54,502 nucleotides of DNA from Bacteroidia bacterium (GCA_030427925.1 JAUICJ010000019.1:1-54502), one strand, 5' to 3'. Counted from the first letter of the stretch, positions 26,313-34,962 are shown. Numbers and translations: made by a program. The notes: generated by a model from the sequence alone, not told the origin.

Positions 26313-27380
26313 ATGCGGAAATTGCTGAGCATCGTGGGGGCGCGGCCCCAGTTCATCAAGGCTTCAGCGCTCAGTCGGGAGTGGAAGCGGGGAGATTGGG
26401 GAGTGGATGAGCAGGTCCTGCACACGGGCCAACACCACGACGAGCAAATGAGCGAGGTGTTTTTTCGGGAATTGGGCATGGAACCGCCCCAGCACCGGTT
26501 GACGGTGAGTTCGGGCCATGCAGCGACGCGCATGGGAGAAATGATGAAGGGCATAGCGGAGGTGGTGGATCGCGATCAACCCGATGGGTTGTTGGTTTAC
26601 GGAGACACCGATTCCACGTGGGCGGGTGCTTGGGTGGCGGCGCGGTGGGGCATTCCGTTGGCGCATGTGGAGGCGGGGTTGCGGTCGTTCGATCGGGCGA
26701 TGCCGGAGGAGGTGAACCGCGTGCTGACGGATCATGTGGCGCGTTGGTTGTTTTGCCCCACGGATCAGGCGGTTCACAATTTGCAACGGGAGGGGGTGAC
26801 GCGTGGAGTTGTTCGCACGGGGGATCTTCAGTGGGACACAGCCCGGTGGATGGCGGACCACGTGGTTTCGCCGGGTGTTCAAGAAGGGGTGTTGCTCACC
26901 TTGCACCGCCCTTCCAACGTCGATGATCCGAAGCGCCTCCGCCGGTGGCTTGAATCCATTGCTCTGTTGGGTGAGCGCGTTCATTTTCCGGTGCACCCGA
27001 GAACGGGCGCAGTCTGCGAGCGCATTTGGGGGGCGGATTGGCGGGCGGAACTGGCTCGCATGGGGTTTGAGTTGTCTGGACCGCTGGGCTATCGGGCGCT
27101 CATCGAGCGCGTGCAAGCGGTGCGCGCGGTCATCACGGATTCCGGTGGGTTGCAGAAGGAGGCCTATGGGTTTCAGAAGCCGTGCGTGGTGACGCGACCG
27201 GTAACGGAGTGGGTGGAGTTGGTGGAGCACGGGGCGGTCCACTTGTGCGGGGAACCGGATGGGCTCTCCGCGGCTTGGGAATGGGTGGCGCAAGCGGTGC
27301 CGCCGGCGGTGGGGTTGTATGGCCATGGGGATGCTGCCCGCCAAATCGCAGAAGCGATGAGCCGATCGCCATGGCGGTAA
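26313..27380 (+). CDS. wecB: UDP-N-acetylglucosamine 2-epimerase (non-hydrolysing)
   Basis: 355 residues. Marks are VGARPQFIKASAL (8-20), HTGQHHDEQMSEVFF, YGDTDSTWAGAW, the catalytic-site segment HVEAGLRSFDRAMPEEVNR, and SGGLQKEAYGFQKPCV. It interconverts UDP-GlcNAc and UDP-ManNAc for surface polysaccharide synthesis. Its last 10 bases overlap the start of the polysaccharide deacetylase-like gene, which suggests both act in glycan assembly. Confidence 0.93.
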   Translation: MRKLLSIVGARPQFIKASALSREWKRGDWGVDEQVLHTGQHHDEQMSEVFFRELGMEPPQHRLTVSSGHAATRMGEMMKGIAEVVDRDQPDGLLVYGDTDSTWAGAWVAARWGIPLAHVEAGLRSFDRAMPEEVNRVLTDHVARWLFCPTDQAVHNLQREGVTRGVVRTGDLQWDTARWMADHVVSPGVQEGVLLTLHRPSNVDDPKRLRRWLESIALLGERVHFPVHPRTGAVCERIWGADWRAELARMGFELSGPLGYRALIERVQAVRAVITDSGGLQKEAYGFQKPCVVTRPVTEWVELVEHGAVHLCGEPDGLSAAWEWVAQAVPPAVGLYGHGDAARQIAEAMSRSPWR

Positions 27381-28612
27381 CCGTCCAACTCCAAGGCGGG
27401 GTGCGCACGCCGCGCCACGATTACGCGGCCCGGGTGGTTTTCGAAGTCATCTTGGGGCAGGAATGGAAGTGGGTGGAATCGCATGGAGAGGTGGTCATCC
27501 CAGCCTCGGAACTCCTGGGTTCGGACGTCCGGTGGGTGGATCCTCCGTCGTCGCCATGGAAGGAGTGGAAGTTGCCGTTCGTGGAGCGGGGAGCGTTGGA
27601 TGCGTTCGCGTTTGCGTTTTGGATGGCTTCGCGGATGGAGGAGTGGGGGGATGGAGTGCGCGATGAACACGGTCGTTTCCTTGGGGCGAGCAGTTGGGCC
27701 GCCCGGCAGGGAGTGCTTGAGCGCCCCGTGTTGGAGGAGGTGGTCCGGGCATGGGCTGCGGACGTGGGGTTGCCCACTCCGGCGCCGCGGCCTTGGACGT
27801 GGTGGGCGACCATCGATGTGGACAACGCGTTCGCCTACCGCCACAAGCCGGCTTGGCGGAAGGTGGCGGGATTCGTTCGGGATGGATTGCGCAGGGATTG
27901 GGCCGCGATGAAGGAGCGGTGGGCCGTGCTTTCGGGCCAAATCCCCGATCCATTCGACACCTACGACGCCCTCCTGGACTTTCACGAAGCCGCCGCCACG
28001 CCAAGCCGGTTCTTCTTCCTCCTCGCCGACCGCGGCCCCCATGACGAAGGCCTCGCCCCCCACTCACCCGGCCTCGCAGCCGCCATCCGCCACGTTGCCA
28101 CCCGCGCCGAAGTCGGCATCCACCCGGGCCACGCGAGCCACGGCCACCCCGACCGCGTCCGCCGTGAAACCGCGCGCCTCGAAGCCATCCTCGGCCGCTC
28201 GGTCCACCACGCCCGCCAGCACTACCTCCTCCACGACGCGCCACGCGCTTGGCCTGCCCTCGTCGAAGCCGGACTCGCCCACGACTGGAGCCACGGTTAC
28301 CACGACGCCATCGGCTACCGCGCCGGCCTCGCGCGCCCCTTCCCCGCCTACGACCTCGGCACCGAGCGCCCCCTGCCCCTCACGGTCCACCCCGTCAACG
28401 CCATGGAAACGACCCTCGCCCGCTACATGGCCCTCCCCGCAAACGCCACCACGCTCCAGCGCGTTTGGGACTGCGCTGCTGCCGCGCGGCAAGTCGGCGG
28501 CGAGTTCACCACCCTTTGGCACAACGAGACGTACGCCGGGCGGGGCGAGTGGAACGTTTGGCGCACATTTTACCAAACCTTGTTACAAGACCGCCCCCAA
28601 GCCCTCCGCTGA
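27371..28612 (+). CDS. Polysaccharide deacetylase-like protein (DUF7033 type)
   Basis: 413 residues from the ATG at 27371, overlapping the wecB stop. The N-terminal ~130 residues resemble the DUF7033 region attached to Bacteroidota polysaccharide deacetylases. The C-terminal part has the NodB-like first motif TIDVDNAFAYRHK, then EVGIHPGHASHG for the His motif, and HDWSHGYHDAIGYRAG for the last motif. It may deacetylate a surface glycan or its lipid-linked precursor; no signal peptide is visible, so it probably acts in the cytoplasm. GC content rises sharply in the second half of the gene. Confidence 0.78.
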   Translation: MAVTVQLQGGVRTPRHDYAARVVFEVILGQEWKWVESHGEVVIPASELLGSDVRWVDPPSSPWKEWKLPFVERGALDAFAFAFWMASRMEEWGDGVRDEHGRFLGASSWAARQGVLERPVLEEVVRAWAADVGLPTPAPRPWTWWATIDVDNAFAYRHKPAWRKVAGFVRDGLRRDWAAMKERWAVLSGQIPDPFDTYDALLDFHEAAATPSRFFFLLADRGPHDEGLAPHSPGLAAAIRHVATRAEVGIHPGHASHGHPDRVRRETARLEAILGRSVHHARQHYLLHDAPRAWPALVEAGLAHDWSHGYHDAIGYRAGLARPFPAYDLGTERPLPLTVHPVNAMETTLARYMALPANATTLQRVWDCAAAARQVGGEFTTLWHNETYAGRGEWNVWRTFYQTLLQDRPQALR

Positions 28613-28626
28613 GCCCGCACGCGGCG

Positions 28627-28634
28627 TACCTTTC
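28627..28634 (+). promoter_or_regulatory. -7 box, probably leaderless start of upp
   Basis: TACCTTTC, one mismatch at the last base, then CGAC and the ATG at 28639. Confidence 0.5.
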
Positions 28635-28638
28635 CGAC

Positions 28639-29286
28639 ATGATCCATGACCTGTCGAAGCAGCCCGGAATGCTGGGCGTTTACATCGCCGAATTGCGCGA
28701 CCTCACCATCCAAACCGACCGCCTGCGTTTCCGCCGCAACCTCGAGCGGGTCGGCGAAGCCATGGCCCACGCCATCGCGCCGACGCTGGCCTACGAAGCC
28801 ACGGACGTGGTCACTCCGTTGGGCGATGCGAAAGGGGTCAAGCTGGTCCAACAGCCCGTGCTCGCGACCATTTTACGCGCGGGCTTGCCGATGCATCAGG
28901 GGTTCCTGAACGTGTTCGATGCGGCGGACAACGCCTTCGTGACTGCGTACCGGAAGTACGATGAGGGCGGGGATTTTGAAATCGAGGTGGAATACCTGAG
29001 CACCCCCGACCTTGAAGGGCGGACCGTCGTGCTCGTCGACCCGATGCTCGCGACGGGGGCGTCCATGGTCCTGGTGTTGAAGGCGTTGCAGCGATTTGGT
29101 CAGCCCGATCGGATCATCGTGGTGTGCGCCATCGCCAGCCGGGAAGGGGTGGAAGCCGTGCGGAAGCAGGCGCCGAAGGGCGTGGAGATTTGGGCGGCGG
29201 CCATTGACGACGAGACGACGGCTCGGGGGTACATCGTGCCGGGATTGGGCGACGCGGGGGATTTGGCTTACGGATTGAAGCGCTGA
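28639..29286 (+). CDS. upp: Uracil phosphoribosyltransferase
   Basis: 215 residues. It has the PRPP-binding loop VVLVDPMLATGASM (about 131-144), the flexible region ATILRAGLPMHQGFL and the C-terminal uracil site PGLGDAGDLAYGLK. It salvages uracil to UMP in the cytoplasm. The start is the ATG at 28639. Nearby yjjG and the dihydroorotase-like gene also relate to pyrimidines. Confidence 0.95.
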   Translation: MIHDLSKQPGMLGVYIAELRDLTIQTDRLRFRRNLERVGEAMAHAIAPTLAYEATDVVTPLGDAKGVKLVQQPVLATILRAGLPMHQGFLNVFDAADNAFVTAYRKYDEGGDFEIEVEYLSTPDLEGRTVVLVDPMLATGASMVLVLKALQRFGQPDRIIVVCAIASREGVEAVRKQAPKGVEIWAAAIDDETTARGYIVPGLGDAGDLAYGLKR

Positions 29287-29289
29287 CGA

Positions 29290-29736
29290 ATGGGGCCACT
29301 TGAGGTCATCGGTTGGATGCTGGCGGCGGTGGTCAAATTTTTGGTCACGCCATCGCTGATGGTGGCTCGCGGCATCGAGCCGTGGGAGGTCATCGGCGTG
29401 ACGGCTGCCGGTGCCGCGTTGGGAGTGGGCGTGTTTTTTCGGTTTGGCCGGTGGCTGTTTGCGGCTTGGGCGCGGCTGACGGAGCGCAGGGATCGGCCCA
29501 AACGCGTATTCACCCCAGGACGCCGGCGCATCGTGCGGTTGCGCAAGCGCTTTGGGGTGTGGGGATTGCTGGTGGTCAGTGGGTTGATTTCGGTGCCCGT
29601 CGCCTCCTTGCTCGCCGCGAAGTATTACCAGCACGACGGCCGCATGCCGTGGTTGCTCATGGCGGCTTTTGGGGTGTGGGCGGTGCTGCTGACGTTTTTG
29701 AGTTGGGGCGTGCGCCACGGCGTGTCAGCGGCGTAA
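29290..29736 (+). CDS. Small membrane protein of unknown function
   Basis: 148 residues with about three to four hydrophobic segments (roughly 5-28, 36-60, 88-110, 119-143) and a basic loop ERRDRPKRVFTPGRRRIVRL between the second and third. I do not assign a family. It starts 3 bases after upp and is probably co-transcribed with it. The short linker and basic loop suggest an inner-membrane protein with that loop in the cytoplasm. Confidence 0.65.
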   Translation: MGPLEVIGWMLAAVVKFLVTPSLMVARGIEPWEVIGVTAAGAALGVGVFFRFGRWLFAAWARLTERRDRPKRVFTPGRRRIVRLRKRFGVWGLLVVSGLISVPVASLLAAKYYQHDGRMPWLLMAAFGVWAVLLTFLSWGVRHGVSAA

Positions 29737-29741
29737 CTTCG
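29734..29741 (+). promoter_or_regulatory. -7 box overlapping a stop codon, probably leaderless
   Basis: TAACTTCG; TAA is the stop of the membrane protein gene. AGGC and then the ATG at 29746 follow. Confidence 0.55.
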
Positions 29742-29745
29742 AGGC

Positions 29746-30477
29746 ATGGCAGCGGATTTGTTTTTCGATTTGGACCGGACGTTGTGGGACTTTGATCGCA
29801 ACAGCCGCCAAGCCCTTGAGCTCGTATTCGCGGAGCACGCGGCGGCGGAAATGCCCGAGGCCGATGTGCAGCAGTTCATCGCGGTCTACGAGCGGGTGAA
29901 CGATGAATGTTGGGCCGCGTACCGTGCGGGCCACATGTCCCAAGCCGAACTCCGCCCCACCCGATTCCGCCGGACCCTGGCCGCCCTCGGCCTGCCCCCC
30001 GGTTCCCTCCAAGACGACCTCGCTCACGCCCTCGGCCAGGCCTACGTCGACCGCTCGCCCTACCTCCCGCACCTCATTCCCGGAGCGATGGAGGTCGTCC
30101 AAGCCCTCGCCGCACGGGGCCACCGCATGTACATCCTGACGAACGGATTCGAAGAAGTCCAGCACATCAAGATGGAGCACTCCGGGTTGCGCCCCCACTT
30201 CGAGGCGGTCTACACCAGCGATGCGCTGGGCCACAAAAAGCCCGCGCCCGAGGCGTTCCATGCGAGCTTGAAAGCGGCCGGCAGCCGGGCGGAAGATGCG
30301 GTCATGATCGGCGATGACCTCGAATGCGACGTGGTGGGCGCCCAGAAAGTGGGCATGCGTTCGGTGCACTTCAATCCGCGGTCGCAGCGGCACCGGGAGC
30401 AGGTGTGGCGCACGGTCACAGATTTGGGCCAAATCCTGGAGCTCCCGCTCACCCGCTCCTCCACGCAGATGACGTAA
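29746..30477 (+). CDS. yjjG: YjjG-family HAD nucleotidase
   Basis: 243 residues. HAD motif I is FFDLDRTLWDFD (6-17), motif II is ILTNGF, and motifs III-IV are KKPAPEAF and MIGDDLECDVVGAQ. The alpha-helical cap between motifs I and II and the DLDRTLWDF form match the noncanonical pyrimidine nucleotidase YjjG subgroup (TIGR02254), which clears dUMP, UMP or modified nucleotides. The start ATG directly follows a -7 box. The stop codon forms part of the next gene's putative -7 box. Confidence 0.85.
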   Translation: MAADLFFDLDRTLWDFDRNSRQALELVFAEHAAAEMPEADVQQFIAVYERVNDECWAAYRAGHMSQAELRPTRFRRTLAALGLPPGSLQDDLAHALGQAYVDRSPYLPHLIPGAMEVVQALAARGHRMYILTNGFEEVQHIKMEHSGLRPHFEAVYTSDALGHKKPAPEAFHASLKAAGSRAEDAVMIGDDLECDVVGAQKVGMRSVHFNPRSQRHREQVWRTVTDLGQILELPLTRSSTQMT

Positions 30478-30482
30478 CTTGG
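30475..30482 (+). promoter_or_regulatory. Putative -7 box overlapping the yjjG stop codon
   Basis: TAACTTGG, one mismatch, 18 bases before the ATG at 30501; same arrangement as at 4425. Confidence 0.4.
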
Positions 30483-30500
30483 CGGAAATTCCAAGCAACC

Positions 30501-30830
30501 ATGGCCGCAGACGACCCCAAATCCCGCCCTCCTTTCAACATCGAACTCCCTGAAGACCAGGCCTTCGGAGTCTATGCGAACCTCGCGGTCATCACGCACA
30601 GCCCGGTGGAATTTGTGCTCGATTTTGCCCAAATGGCGCCCGGCCTCGCAAAGGCCCAAGTCCGCAGCCGCGTCATCCTCGCCCCACACCATGCAAAGCG
30701 GCTCATGCGCGCCCTCAACGAGAACGTCCAGCGCTTCGAAGCGCAGCACGGTCCCATCAAGGAAATCGGCGGTCCCAGCAACGATCCGGCGATGCCGATG
30801 ACGTTCAGCGGTCCGCAGGGCGAAGCATAA
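30501..30830 (+). CDS. DUF3467 family protein
   Basis: 109 residues matching DUF3467: FNIELPEDQAFGVYANLAVI, HSPVEFVLDFAQMAPG and VILAPHHAKRLMRALNENV. A small soluble protein found widely in Bacteroidota, with no known function. The ATG at 30501 gives the standard family start; the upstream open frame is a shadow of yjjG. It overlaps the 3' end of the convergent dihydroorotase-like gene by 26 bases. Confidence 0.85.
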   Translation: MAADDPKSRPPFNIELPEDQAFGVYANLAVITHSPVEFVLDFAQMAPGLAKAQVRSRVILAPHHAKRLMRALNENVQRFEAQHGPIKEIGGPSNDPAMPMTFSGPQGEA

Positions 30831-32082
30831 CCCGCCCAGCGCGGACGGTGCCCAGCGCACCTCCCTTCAAGGGCGTTCCGGTGATGCCCGCGTAATCCGG
30901 CACGTTCACCCCGCGGCTTGCGCCCCTCGGCAACGGCCCATCCAATCGGAACCACGTCAGCCGCGCTTGCGCTCCCGCTTCCACGTGCACGGAATCCAAG
31001 CCCAGCACGCGGCGCGGTCCGTCCGTCAGGGCCGCCACGAGGGCGTCGAGTCCTGCCTCCCCGAGGCCGGCCCACGCGACCGCAAACGCCGTTTCGATGC
31101 CAGCAAGGCCTTCGGGCGCGAGCATGAATTCCACATCGTGGTGCTCCAAGTCCTCGGGTCGGTGGTCGGAGACGATGGCGTCGATGGTTCCGTCCAGCAC
31201 CCCTTGGCGCAGCGCGTCCCGGTCCGTTTGCGAGCGGAACGGCGAACGGTTGCGCAGGGTCCCGTTGAATCCGTTCAAATCGGTGTCGCAAAAGAGCAGG
31301 TGGTGCGCCGATGTCGCGCACGTGACCCGCAAGCCTTCCGATTTCGCGGCGCGCACCATGTTCACACCCTCCGCCGTCGTCAGCAACGCGATGTGCAGCC
31401 GCCCGTCCGTGTAGCGGGCGATTTCGAGGTCGCGGTGAAGCCGCATGGTTTCGGCGATGGCGGGCGACCCCATGAGCCCGAGTTGGGTGCTGGTGACGCC
31501 TTCGTGCATCACCGCGTCGGGGTTCAGCCGCGTTTCATGGGGGAGGGACCAAACCGCCACCCCAAAATCCGCAGCGTACTCCAATCCGCGGCGCAGGAGC
31601 TCCGGATGTTCGATGGGACCATCGTCGGAGAAGCCCACGGCACCGGCTTGGCGCAGGTCGTTCAGCTCCGCGAGGTTTTTGCCGGCGAGCTTCGAGGAGA
31701 GCGCTCCGATGGGATGGAGGTCGATGGGCTGGCCTTCGGCGCGGCGCTTGAGGTAGTGGATTTCTGCTTTGTGGTCCAGGGGCGGGGTGGTGGAGGGAAG
31801 GACTGCGACGTCGGTAAATCCTCCGATTTGGCCTGCAGCACAGCCCGCTTCGAGGCCTTCCTTCACTTCTTCCCCGGGATCGCGGAAATGGGCTTGGGCA
31901 TCCACCCATCCGGGCGAAATGCACGCACCTTCGGACTGCCAAATCGGCTCGCCTTGTTCCGCCAAATCGCTTCCCACTTCCACAATTTCGCCACCGTGAA
32001 TGCGCACGTCAACGGTCGCTCCGTGGTGCGGTCCCTGCGGATCCACCACCCGCGCCGCCCGGATCAGGAGTTTTTCTTCCAT
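30805..32082 (-). CDS. Dihydroorotase-like protein with altered metal site
   Basis: 425 residues with the whole class I dihydroorotase/amidohydrolase layout, but key metal ligands are changed. The usual D-x-H-x-H reads DAQAHFRDPG (61-70), so the first His is Gln63. The later H-x-x-H reads LHIALLT (229-235), so the second His is Leu233. Asp153 (FSDDG) and Asp306 (SDHRP) remain. A similar degenerate paralogue occurs in flavobacteria, from memory. It may be a structural partner of aspartate carbamoyltransferase rather than an enzyme. It starts inside the BatA-like gene with a 19-base overlap. Confidence 0.8.
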   Translation of the reverse strand: MEEKLLIRAARVVDPQGPHHGATVDVRIHGGEIVEVGSDLAEQGEPIWQSEGACISPGWVDAQAHFRDPGEEVKEGLEAGCAAGQIGGFTDVAVLPSTTPPLDHKAEIHYLKRRAEGQPIDLHPIGALSSKLAGKNLAELNDLRQAGAVGFSDDGPIEHPELLRRGLEYAADFGVAVWSLPHETRLNPDAVMHEGVTSTQLGLMGSPAIAETMRLHRDLEIARYTDGRLHIALLTTAEGVNMVRAAKSEGLRVTCATSAHHLLFCDTDLNGFNGTLRNRSPFRSQTDRDALRQGVLDGTIDAIVSDHRPEDLEHHDVEFMLAPEGLAGIETAFAVAWAGLGEAGLDALVAALTDGPRRVLGLDSVHVEAGAQARLTWFRLDGPLPRGASRGVNVPDYAGITGTPLKGGALGTVRAGRVMLRPADR

Positions 32083-34127
32083 GGTCTCAGCAACAAGATT
32101 TCAAAAAGCAGCGCGGCCAAGGCCAACGCCAACATCAACCGCCAATGGGGTTGTCCCCGCTCAAATCGCGTTACGAGGCTACCGACCGTGGCTTCCGTAG
32201 CATCCCAAACCGAAGCGGCCTCCCACCCCGCTTCCCGCAGCGCATCCTGCCACTCACTCGCGGAGTACGGCTCGGGATTCGATTCCCGCCGGTCGTGGTT
32301 GACTCCGACGGTGGCCAAAATCCGTCCGTCCTGCGTTAGCTTGTAGTTGCCAGCAGCCCGCAAGGCCGAGGGCAATTGAACCTCCACAGCCCCACGCACC
32401 TGGGCGAAAGGAGGGAGCAACGGGGCGGAGGAGCCATCCATCGGCTCGAGTTTCAGCGGCGCTTCGGTGACTTCTTGGCGCAGTCGCCATACCCCGCTCG
32501 CTCCCAACGTCACGGCGTGGATGGGCGTGGCGCGCGCGCGCTCGGCCAGCCGCAGCCAAGTCGGCACCCACAAGGCGTGCCGGGTGAAGTTCGAACGTTC
32601 CGGGTCCAAATCCGCGTGGAATGCGAAGACCACGCCCGCCCCCACCTGCGACGCCGTCAAGAACGGATCTCCGGACTGCAGGGTAGCCAGGACCTCGTCC
32701 CGCGGCTGGAGGCTCACGGCACGGGTGCAGCGCGCCCGCGGCAGATCGGGCCGTTCGGGAACTTTGCCGAACACCCCTTCGAAGAGCGGGTGTTCCCAGC
32801 GCAGGCTGCTCACGCGGTTATCGGCCGATTGCCAAACGGCAGGAGATGCACCCAACAACCCCGCATAAAAATCAGCACTTCCCGTGTCGCCGCTATCGGG
32901 CACCACCACCACGGTGCCGCCGCGCTCAGCAAAGGCTCGCAGCTCGGCAGCGAGTCCGGAGGTAAGTCGTTTGTACCCGTAGACCACGGCGAGGTCCTGG
33001 TCGGCGAGCCGCTCGGGTTCGAACCCTTCCGTGATTTCCCAAGTGACTTCATCGGCCTGGTAGACTTTCGACAGTGCGGCACCCACTTCGGGGGCTTGGC
33101 CTTCGGTCAGCCCGATGGCACGGGTAGCCTCTGCGACTTCGAAGCCGAAATGGTACGTGTCATCGAATTGGACAGGGGCGTCGTCGATGACCACCTGCGC
33201 AGCGCGCCAGCCCGGTGCGCCGTGGGTGAAGCGAAGGACCGTGTCGGTGGGCATGCCCGGGACCACGTTGAAGGTGCCGATGGCCGTGCGCCTTCCGTCG
33301 ATTTCGAGGCGAATCGGCAGGCCGTCCGCTCCCGATGAGGCGTTGTGATCGAGTCGCACGTGAAGCGCTGCAGGGGCTCCCGCCAAGCGCATTGGGCTGT
33401 CGAACCAAACCGAATCGACCCAAACATTCGGGAATCCCCCCGCTTCACTCGGCACAAACGCCACGGGCCAACCCGCAGTGGCTGCGGAGTCGGGGGCGCC
33501 GGGAGCGCGTTCGGGCAAGGCGTGGGTGTTTCGCTGAAGGTCGGTGAAGAGGTAGAGGGAACGCCGCCGATCCGTTTCGTTCGCCAACGCTTCTTCGGCG
33601 CGGTTCAGCACCGCGTCGAGCGGGTGCACGTCGGGGACGATTTCGATTTCGCGAAGCCGTTCGAGGGCTTGCTCGCGGGTCAACAGCCGTTGGTCGCGGC
33701 CGGAAAAGGACTGGGTGAAGACGTGGAACCGGTCGGTTTCGCCGTATTGCTCGATGATGGTGGCGGCTTTGTCGCGGGCGGTGGCGAGGAGCGGGCCGCG
33801 TTCGCCTTCGGCTTCCATGGAGAGGCTGTTGTCGAGGAACAGCGAGATGGCGGCGCCGTTGGTGCCCTCGCCTTGGAGGCCGGCTGGCGGCGGGGTGAAG
33901 GGTTGGGCGAAGGCGAGGACCAGGCCCGTGATGGCCAGGAGGCGGGCGAGGAGCACGAGGAGGTGCTTGAGGCGTTGGGTGGAACGGGTTTGGCGTTCAA
34001 CCTGCTGGAGGAAGGCGACGTGCGAGAAGGCCACGCGCTTGTACCGCCGGAAATTCAGGAGGTGCACGATGATCGGAATGGCCAACGCGCCGAGGCCCCA
34101 CAGTATTTCCGGATGCACGAATTCCAT
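32064..34127 (-). CDS. BatA-like membrane protein with von Willebrand A domain
   Basis: 687 residues. The N-terminus (LWGLGALAIPIIVHLLNFRR, then a second hydrophobic segment near 57-75) is the BatA/aerotolerance operon N-terminal domain (TIGR02226). A vWA-like domain begins AAISLFLDNSLSMEAEGERG with the D-x-S-x-S metal site. A long extracytoplasmic region follows, ending with the hydrophobic LALALAALLFEILLLRPWKK at the C-terminus. It sits in the inner membrane; the family is linked to envelope stress or aerotolerance without a defined reaction. First gene of the two-gene unit with the dihydroorotase-like protein. Confidence 0.85.
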   Translation of the reverse strand: MEFVHPEILWGLGALAIPIIVHLLNFRRYKRVAFSHVAFLQQVERQTRSTQRLKHLLVLLARLLAITGLVLAFAQPFTPPPAGLQGEGTNGAAISLFLDNSLSMEAEGERGPLLATARDKAATIIEQYGETDRFHVFTQSFSGRDQRLLTREQALERLREIEIVPDVHPLDAVLNRAEEALANETDRRRSLYLFTDLQRNTHALPERAPGAPDSAATAGWPVAFVPSEAGGFPNVWVDSVWFDSPMRLAGAPAALHVRLDHNASSGADGLPIRLEIDGRRTAIGTFNVVPGMPTDTVLRFTHGAPGWRAAQVVIDDAPVQFDDTYHFGFEVAEATRAIGLTEGQAPEVGAALSKVYQADEVTWEITEGFEPERLADQDLAVVYGYKRLTSGLAAELRAFAERGGTVVVVPDSGDTGSADFYAGLLGASPAVWQSADNRVSSLRWEHPLFEGVFGKVPERPDLPRARCTRAVSLQPRDEVLATLQSGDPFLTASQVGAGVVFAFHADLDPERSNFTRHALWVPTWLRLAERARATPIHAVTLGASGVWRLRQEVTEAPLKLEPMDGSSAPLLPPFAQVRGAVEVQLPSALRAAGNYKLTQDGRILATVGVNHDRRESNPEPYSASEWQDALREAGWEAASVWDATEATVGSLVTRFERGQPHWRLMLALALAALLFEILLLRPWKKNS

Positions 34128-34132
34128 CGGGC

Positions 34133-34140
34133 CAAATTTA
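34133..34140 (-). promoter_or_regulatory. -7 box, probably leaderless start of the BatA-like gene
   Basis: A perfect TAAATTTG on the minus strand, followed by 5 bases and the ATG at 34127. Confidence 0.65.
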
Positions 34141-34159
34141 GCGCCAATTTTGCACCCCG

Positions 34160-34942
34160 ATGGCGAAGAACTCCATGAATCTCACCGCGGCCGATCTCCG
34201 GTCGTTCTTGCTCGAGAAAGCCGATCAGTACGAGACGCGGGCGTTCATTCCGGACGACCCGGTGGACGTGCCGCATCGGTTCAGCGACGCGGGCGATCAG
34301 GCGATGGCGGGGCTGTTTACGGCGCTGATTGCGTGGGGGAATCGGAAGGCGATTTTGAAGAGCGCGGACGAGTTGATGAGGCGGATGGACGGGGCGCCGG
34401 CCGATTTCGTGGCGGGGGCGACGGCGGGCGAGGTGGAGCGGGCCTTTGCGGGCTTCGTGCACCGGACGTTCATGGCGGTGGACGCGGGGGAGGTGGTGCT
34501 CGGGGTGCAGCGGGCGGTGGCGGAGGCCGGCTCGTTGGAGGCGGCGTTTGGGCAAGGCCAAACCGCGTTCGATCGCCTCGCGACGTTCCACGACTTGGTC
34601 TTCGCGGGCCGGCCGGCCGACCTGCGCAGCCGGAAGCACGTGGCCGATCCGCGGAAGGGCTCGGCCGCCAAGCGGTTGAACATGTTCCTGCGGTGGATGG
34701 TCCGACCGGCGGCGCGCGGGGTGGACCTCGGTCTCTGGCCCGGCCTCGGCATCGCGGGGCTCATGATGCCCCTCGACGTGCACACCTCGAACATCGGCCG
34801 GCGGCTCGGCCTGCTGACGCGCAAGGCGAACGACTGGAAGGCGGTGGAGGAACTGACCGCCTCCTTGCGCGCAATCGACCCCGAGGATCCTGTCCGCCTC
34901 GACTTCGCCCTCTTCGGCCTCGGGGCCATTGAAGGGTTTTGA
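34160..34942 (+). CDS. TIGR02757 (DUF2400) family protein
   Basis: 260 residues. Family marks are FIPDDPVDVPHRFSDAGDQ, FTALIAWGNRKAILKSADEL, and the late MMPLDVHTSNIGRRLGLLTR, where the PLDVH segment resembles the helix-hairpin-helix/glycosylase-type fold. Function is unknown; it is a common Bacteroidota and Proteobacteria gene. It starts 32 bases from the divergent BatA-like gene and ends 20 bases before a foldback repeat that may terminate it. Confidence 0.88.
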   Translation: MAKNSMNLTAADLRSFLLEKADQYETRAFIPDDPVDVPHRFSDAGDQAMAGLFTALIAWGNRKAILKSADELMRRMDGAPADFVAGATAGEVERAFAGFVHRTFMAVDAGEVVLGVQRAVAEAGSLEAAFGQGQTAFDRLATFHDLVFAGRPADLRSRKHVADPRKGSAAKRLNMFLRWMVRPAARGVDLGLWPGLGIAGLMMPLDVHTSNIGRRLGLLTRKANDWKAVEELTASLRAIDPEDPVRLDFALFGLGAIEGF

Positions 34943-34962
34943 GCACGAGGAAATCGTTGCGC

